Below, one piece after another: positions 6,233 through 9,854 of a stretch of 9,854 nucleotides of DNA (positions are counted from its first letter, which is position 1; each line of letters opens with the position of its first letter). The notes beneath the pieces were generated by a model. That model searched no databases. It worked only from the letters and a program-made list of their open reading frames with translations, and was not told the DNA's origin. Both the position numbers and the translations under genes were made by a program. Source of the DNA: Dehalococcoidia bacterium (GTDB taxonomy: Bacteria > Chloroflexota > Dehalococcoidia > UBA3495); NCBI GenBank assembly GCA_002730485.1, contig PCAH01000006.1, positions 1 to 9,854 on the forward strand, written 5' to 3'.

Positions 6233-6487
6233 ATGGCACGGGGTTTCGCATACGCATACAAGAAGGGCCAGCGCCCCGCAAATGAACCTGCGGGAAACCA
6301 TAAGACGCTGAAACCCGAGGGTCACGCCGTCGGGCCTGACCGTCGTATACATCGTGTGAACCCCACCCCCACCTATGATGTCCCCGTGGCAACACCTTCT
6401 GTGTGTGTTGCCACCACGAAAGCCGGGGACCCCTGCAAGGGGCATCCGGTTGGTGATACCGACTCCTGCGTCTTTCACACGGCGTAG
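6233..6487 (+). CDS. Small protein with CxATTKxGxPC-type zinc motif
   Basis: The 84-residue product has a basic, Pro/Asn/Lys-rich N-terminal half (MARGFAYAYKKGQRPANEP) and a C-terminal Cys/His cluster. That cluster reads CVATTKAGDPCKGHP, then CVFH near the end (about residues 58-82). The pattern CxATTKxGxxC...CxxH matches the small putative zinc-binding motif I know from DUF5763-type proteins (CxAxTKxGxxCxxxxxxxxxxCxxH). The match is from memory and not from a search. It lies between major capsid protein and head-tail adaptor, where phages often carry a decoration or connector gene, so a capsid-associated metal-binding protein is possible. Its actual function is unknown. ATG 6233 is chosen over an upstream in-frame start inside the capsid gene. 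Confidence 0.75.
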   Translation: MARGFAYAYKKGQRPANEPAGNHKTLKPEGHAVGPDRRIHRVNPTPTYDVPVATPSVCVATTKAGDPCKGHPVGDTDSCVFHTA

Positions 6488-6496
6488 GGCCGCGTT

Positions 6497-7267
6497 ATGC
6501 AACTAAGCGACATGCGTACCCACATACGCAGTGTGGTTGATATTACGTCGAACGACATTGCCGATACGACAATGAACTGGTTTATCCGTGAAGGATACGA
6601 TGCGATTGTCTATTCGGAGAAGCGTTGGCCGTTCTACGAGGCAACTACAACCTTTGACACGGTTGCGTCCACGAAGGACTATTCGTTGTCCGATGTTGAA
6701 ACAAACCTGTCGGTAACACATGACGGTGTGACGTTCTCTGGGGTATCTGCGCCAAAGAATGTAGGGATGCGGGACATAGCGGCGTTGAAGACCGCCAACC
6801 ACGTGTTGGAGTTCATCGGCTACGACGACGCTGACGTGATCTATCCATTGGATTCAAACACGACGGGTGAGCCGTGGTATTGGACGTTCTGGAATGACAC
6901 GGTGCGCCTGTATCCCACGCCGTCGTCTGCTACCACTGTTTATGTTCGCGGATACCGCAACGCCGTGGAGTTCGGTGGGAACACGGCGGTCTACCGTACG
7001 GCTATTGCCGATGCCAACACACCTGATTTGCCCGACCCGTTCGACAACGTGCTGTCACTGTACGGTCTTTACCGGGCGTACCAGCAGCAGGAAGATCCGG
7101 GGCTGGCAAACCAGTACTTTACGTTGTTTACCGCAGAGTTGGACAATCTACGGGCACGGTACGAAGATTTTCCCTCTCCGCAGCCTGTGGTGTTGAACTC
7201 GCGGCGGGTGTCGCGTTGGCAGTCACAGATGATCCTGCCCGCCCGTCTGCGCTATTCTTGGGAGTAG
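6497..7267 (+). CDS. Head-tail adaptor-like protein
   Basis: Probable connector that binds below the portal and joins it to the tail, comparable in role to P22 gp4-type adaptors. The N-terminus has the helical pattern common to these proteins: MQLSDMRTHIRSVVDITSND, then a Trp/Ile-rich INxGY-like segment, here MNWFIREGYDAIVYSEKRWP (26-45). A beta segment with NDTVRLYPTPSSATTVYVRG (132-151) follows, then a C-terminal helical half (FDNVLSLYGLYRAYQQQEDP) ending in a basic tail. The 256-residue length fits. It sits right after the head genes and before the propeller-like tail protein, which is the order in short-tailed phages. ATG 6497 has only a weak AGGGC upstream, 9 bases after the previous stop. 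The family is inferred from pattern and position rather than from catalytic residues. Confidence 0.8.
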   Translation: MQLSDMRTHIRSVVDITSNDIADTTMNWFIREGYDAIVYSEKRWPFYEATTTFDTVASTKDYSLSDVETNLSVTHDGVTFSGVSAPKNVGMRDIAALKTANHVLEFIGYDDADVIYPLDSNTTGEPWYWTFWNDTVRLYPTPSSATTVYVRGYRNAVEFGGNTAVYRTAIADANTPDLPDPFDNVLSLYGLYRAYQQQEDPGLANQYFTLFTAELDNLRARYEDFPSPQPVVLNSRRVSRWQSQMILPARLRYSWE

Positions 7268-7270
7268 CCA

Positions 7271-8995
7271 GTGCCGTTACAGATGTCTCCGCCGAAGGTT
7301 TCGGCCACCGACCAGCCCTACCGTTACGACGAGAAGTCGGACTTCAAGGGTGGTTTGAACCTGCGCGCCGACCAGTTCAACATTGCGGAGAATGAATCCC
7401 CTGCGTTGTTGAACGTAGACGTGGACCCGCGTGGCGGGGTGCGCCGCCGGGATGCTGTAACCAAGGTCAATAGCACGGCGTTGGACGACGACATCGTAAA
7501 CCTGATAAGCCACTACGAAGAGGGGCAGAATCAGGTTTTGGCTGCCGTGGCTACTGCCACGGAAACAAAGTTGCTGTGGAACGACGACGTGACGGGGGAC
7601 TTTGACGGAACCGTGTCGTACGGCGGCACTGACGTGCAGTTCGACACGACGCAGCCGCCACGGGGGGTCACATTCAACGGTTACACGTACGTTGTCAACG
7701 GGAAGTTTCTGACCAGCACGGGGCACACCACGTATTCTGTGGTGCGGTGGAGTGGCGCTGATGGTTCCACCGCTTTGGCGACACCCGACATTGACGGATC
7801 TGACGGACATTTCCCCAACGCCCGGTATACGACCACATGGGCCGAATACATTTGGGTCGCCTACACGTTGGAGTCAGGCACCACTCACAAGAACCGGGTG
7901 CGCTGGTCGAAGGTCAACGTCGCAGAGAACTGGACAGCCGCCGACTACATCGACATCGACATCGGAGAGGATGGCGACCACATAACGGCCATTATTCCCG
8001 ACGCTGACCGGTTGCTGGTCTTCAAGGAGAACAGCATCTACGCGATCTACGGGTTCAGCAGCGACTCGTTTGAGGTCAGGAACATTACACGCACGGCGGG
8101 ATGCCGGGACGGCAGCCAACCAGTGGCAGCCACGGCAGGTATCTTCTTCTGGTACGCGGAGGAAGGCATCTATCTGCTGTCCTATGATGCGTTGGCTTGG
8201 GCGTTTGAACGAATCAAACCAGCCATGACCTATGACGTGGGGCAACCTGCGTTGACATTGGGTACCGCCCCGTCACTCATGTGGTTTGATGAACGGCTAT
8301 GGGTGTCGGTGGACTACCAGTCCGACGACAACGTTTCCGGGTCCAACCAGAACAACCGCCGCAATGTGTTCGTATGGGACCCGTCGTTGACGGAAACAGG
8401 GGCGTGGATGCGCCACGACATAAACGCACGTTCTCTGCTGGCGTACCGGCCTACCGGCGACACCCACCTTGGGATCGCTGCTACGTCTGTAATCACCGAT
8501 GTTGCAGAGTTCAACAGGATCTCCAAGTTGGATCAGAACGCCGACGTGGACGACTACGGGGCTGGTTCAGCGGACGAAATCGTTTCCTACTACCAGACTG
8601 GCTGGTTTATCGGGAACCGTCCCACATTCCCGAAACGGTGGGGGAAAACCCGGACAGTGCTGTTGGCGGACAACAATCTGCGAATCTACATGTACATCTA
8701 CAAGGACTACGACTTGAGTGGGTGGGTGAGTCCGGCTTATTACAAGGATATTACGGGGATGGATTCCCCGGCGACATGGGATACGGACCCGTCGGGGTCT
8801 GGTGACGGCGTGTGGGACACGTCCGAATGGCAGGCGGCGGGCACTTCTGACCGCTATCTGTTTGCCCGGTGGCCGACAGTTGGGACAGCACAGGCTATTA
8901 GTTTAAGGTTTAAGGTTTCTCCCTCTGTTTCCTTGCGGGGCAAGTGGGGGGTTACTTCGATCATCGGAATGTACAGGACGCGGAGGTTGCGATAG
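7271..8995 (+). CDS. Propeller-type tail nozzle / head-tail stabilisation protein
   Basis: The 574-residue protein has the N-terminal pattern FKGGLNLRADQFNIAENESP (25-44), then LLNVDVDPRGGVRRRDAV. This pattern is common in large beta-propeller structural proteins of short-tailed phages that cap or extend the portal-adaptor channel, P22 gp10-like in role. The middle is strand-rich with short repeated blade-like units. Examples are YIWVAYTLESGTTHKNRVRW, WTAADYIDIDIGEDGDHIT and RLLVFKENSIYAIYG, then AGIFFWYAEEGIYLLSYD. The C-terminal part is Trp/Tyr/Asp-rich, ending in a basic YRTRRLR. GTG 7271 is 3 bases after the adaptor stop, and the stop TAG 8993-8995 overlaps the next GTG by one base. Role is inferred from order and pattern; another tail hub or accessory protein is possible. 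Confidence 0.8.
   Translation: MPLQMSPPKVSATDQPYRYDEKSDFKGGLNLRADQFNIAENESPALLNVDVDPRGGVRRRDAVTKVNSTALDDDIVNLISHYEEGQNQVLAAVATATETKLLWNDDVTGDFDGTVSYGGTDVQFDTTQPPRGVTFNGYTYVVNGKFLTSTGHTTYSVVRWSGADGSTALATPDIDGSDGHFPNARYTTTWAEYIWVAYTLESGTTHKNRVRWSKVNVAENWTAADYIDIDIGEDGDHITAIIPDADRLLVFKENSIYAIYGFSSDSFEVRNITRTAGCRDGSQPVAATAGIFFWYAEEGIYLLSYDALAWAFERIKPAMTYDVGQPALTLGTAPSLMWFDERLWVSVDYQSDDNVSGSNQNNRRNVFVWDPSLTETGAWMRHDINARSLLAYRPTGDTHLGIAATSVITDVAEFNRISKLDQNADVDDYGAGSADEIVSYYQTGWFIGNRPTFPKRWGKTRTVLLADNNLRIYMYIYKDYDLSGWVSPAYYKDITGMDSPATWDTDPSGSGDGVWDTSEWQAAGTSDRYLFARWPTVGTAQAISLRFKVSPSVSLRGKWGVTSIIGMYRTRRLR
8982..8986 (+). promoter_or_regulatory. Ribosome binding site GGAGG choosing GTG 8995
   Basis: GGAGG lies 8 bases before GTG 8995, inside the end of the preceding tail gene. 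The same frame is open further back to about 8944, but that stretch lies wholly within the preceding gene, so the shorter start with the strong site is preferred. Confidence 0.75.
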
Positions 8996-9369
8996 TGGCT
9001 GCTTTGGCCAAAACGTATTCGTTCACTGCTGGGACGGCGATTGTCGCAGCGGAGGTCAACGAAAACTTTGACGATGTGGTTGATTGGGCTACGGGTACGC
9101 CCACGTTGTCCACGTCGGGGTCTGCTACGACTGTCAGCGGCACGTTGACGGTTACCGAACAGGCCACGTTCAGCGATCAGGTGTACCTGAACGGCAGTAC
9201 GCAACGGATCTGCTATGAGGGTTCCACGGCTGACGCATACGAAACATTTATTACTGCTACGGATGCTACGGCGGACAGGACGATCACGTTTCCCGACGCT
9301 ACGGGCACCGTTGCTTTGCATGGTGACGGTAACGCCAGCAGTATTATCTCAAACTCAGTATTCAACTAA
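8995..9369 (+). CDS. Short tail-fibre-like beta protein
   Basis: The 124-residue product begins at GTG 8995, overlapping the preceding stop by one base. The N-terminal region FTAGTAIVAAEVNENFDD (10-27) is the short strand-helix motif often found at the start of phage fibre and appendage proteins. It is followed by Ser/Thr/Gly-rich beta repeats (STSGSATTVSGTLTVTEQAT). The signature DRTITFPDATGTVAL near the C-terminus is widespread in fibres and trimeric tail proteins. It probably attaches to, or forms, the tail tip or fibre base. It is short for a receptor-binding fibre and ends soon after the signature, with no C-terminal lectin or enzyme domain. The receptor-binding part may be encoded beyond the window, or this is only an adaptor. 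Confidence 0.72.
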   Translation: MAALAKTYSFTAGTAIVAAEVNENFDDVVDWATGTPTLSTSGSATTVSGTLTVTEQATFSDQVYLNGSTQRICYEGSTADAYETFITATDATADRTITFPDATGTVALHGDGNASSIISNSVFN

Positions 9370-9381
9370 GGAAAGACAAAC

Positions 9382-9738
9382 ATGGCAACATACTCAAAGA
9401 TCCTGCTGTCTGACAGCACTAGCGGGAAGAATATCTCCGTAACCGGTGCCAACACGGGTGCAGCGGTGGACATTCACGACGCTGTGGCCGGTGCGTCCGA
9501 CATAGACGAAGTGGGGCTATACGCCTGCAACACGTCTGCCGCTGACGTGGTACTCACCATAGAGTACGGTGGCACCACCGATCAGGACGACTACATTGAA
9601 ACGACCCTGACTGCCGATGGCGGCATGACACTGGTGGTGCCGGGTTTGCTGTTGAACGGTGGTTTAACCATCAAGGCGTGGGCCGCTAGTGCCAACGTCG
9701 TCAACATCAACGGTTACGTCAACCGCATTACTGCCTAG
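9382..9738 (+). CDS. Small beta-rich virion-type protein, unassigned
   Basis: The 118-residue protein starts at ATG 9382, 12 bases after the previous stop, with AAGGA at 9368-9372 nine bases away. It is acidic, Ala/Thr/Val/Gly-rich and looks all-beta. Runs include SKILLSDSTSGKNISVTGAN, then EVGLYACNTSAADVVLTIEY and GGMTLVVPGLLLNGGLTIKA. This style is typical of small phage decoration or tail-accessory proteins with a jelly-roll or Ig-like sandwich. No catalytic or binding motif is visible. Its place after the fibre-like gene suggests a tail-associated or surface structural role. I cannot name its family with confidence. Confidence 0.78.
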   Translation: MATYSKILLSDSTSGKNISVTGANTGAAVDIHDAVAGASDIDEVGLYACNTSAADVVLTIEYGGTTDQDDYIETTLTADGGMTLVVPGLLLNGGLTIKAWAASANVVNINGYVNRITA

Positions 9739-9741
9739 CAG

Positions 9742-9854
9742 ATGTTCCGTCAGGACCGGGCTAATCCGGGTACACGGGTATCCCAGTGGAGGGGACGCCA
9801 CGATACGGCCAAGGGCTGGTCGGGATCGCGTGTGTCTTCTTGGTTGAATGGTGG
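9742..9854 (+). CDS. Start of a further gene, cut by window end
   Basis: A frame opens with ATG 9742, 3 bases after the preceding TAG, and stays open to the window edge (37 full codons). The visible peptide is basic and Trp/Gly/Arg-rich (MFRQDRANPGTRVSQW, then GWSGSRVSSWLNG). There is no clear ribosome binding site, so translation would depend on coupling to the upstream gene. Too little is visible to assign a function. Tight spacing and the shared direction make a real gene likely. Confidence 0.5.
   Translation, partial: MFRQDRANPGTRVSQWRGRHDTAKGWSGSRVSSWLNG

Noticed and set aside
8299..8805. Alternative + strand frame of 168 residues inside the propeller-like gene
   Set aside because: It is nested in a well-supported gene, has atypical Arg/Gly/Val composition, and lacks an upstream signal.
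1..9854. tRNA genes, CRISPR arrays, insertion sequences, integrase or attachment sites, defence genes
   Set aside because: None were seen. Almost all of the window is accounted for by tightly packed phage structural genes.

Overview
The window is a gene-dense part of the structural (virion) module of a tailed double-stranded DNA phage (Caudoviricetes), either a free virus or an uncultured viral contig. All genes I accept are on the + strand. They are separated by 0 to 65 bases, often with 1-base stop/start overlaps, so they look like one or a few polycistronic late transcripts. I see no tRNA, rRNA, insertion sequence, CRISPR array, integrase or host gene. GTG and TTG starts are common and leucine TTG is frequent. 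Composition is moderately GC-rich by eye. The host cannot be determined from this sequence alone.

Layout. Positions 1-395 hold two small unassigned genes: a Gly/Ala/Met-rich hydrophobic protein, possibly cut at the window edge, and a 49-residue Cys/His-rich protein overlapping the next gene. Positions 379-1936 encode the large terminase, split over two reading frames: the ATPase half (379-1284) and the RNase H-like nuclease half (1265-1936). Positions 1973-2556 hold two small unknown proteins. The 631-residue portal follows at 2556-4451, then a 65-base spacer with an inverted repeat, a scaffold-like protein (4517-5239) and an HK97-fold major capsid protein (5263-6204). Next is a short protein with a CxATTKxGxPC...CxxH zinc-type motif (6233-6487), then a head-tail adaptor-like protein (6497-7267) and a 574-residue protein resembling the propeller-type tail nozzle/stabilisation proteins of short-tailed phages (7271-8995). 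Last come a short fibre-like beta protein (8995-9369), a 118-residue beta-rich virion-type protein (9382-9738) and the start of a further gene that runs off the end.

How the genes fit together. The terminase pumps DNA through the portal into a procapsid built from capsid protein on the scaffold. The adaptor and propeller protein would close the portal and form a short tail, to which the fibre-like proteins attach. No long-tail genes (tail terminator, tube, tape measure) and no head maturation protease lie where they would be expected, so a podovirus-like particle is the best inference. The main oddity is the frame break in the terminase. The rest is a coherent but divergent capsid and short-tail cassette with several unassigned small proteins. 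I found no sign of a new defence or regulatory system.
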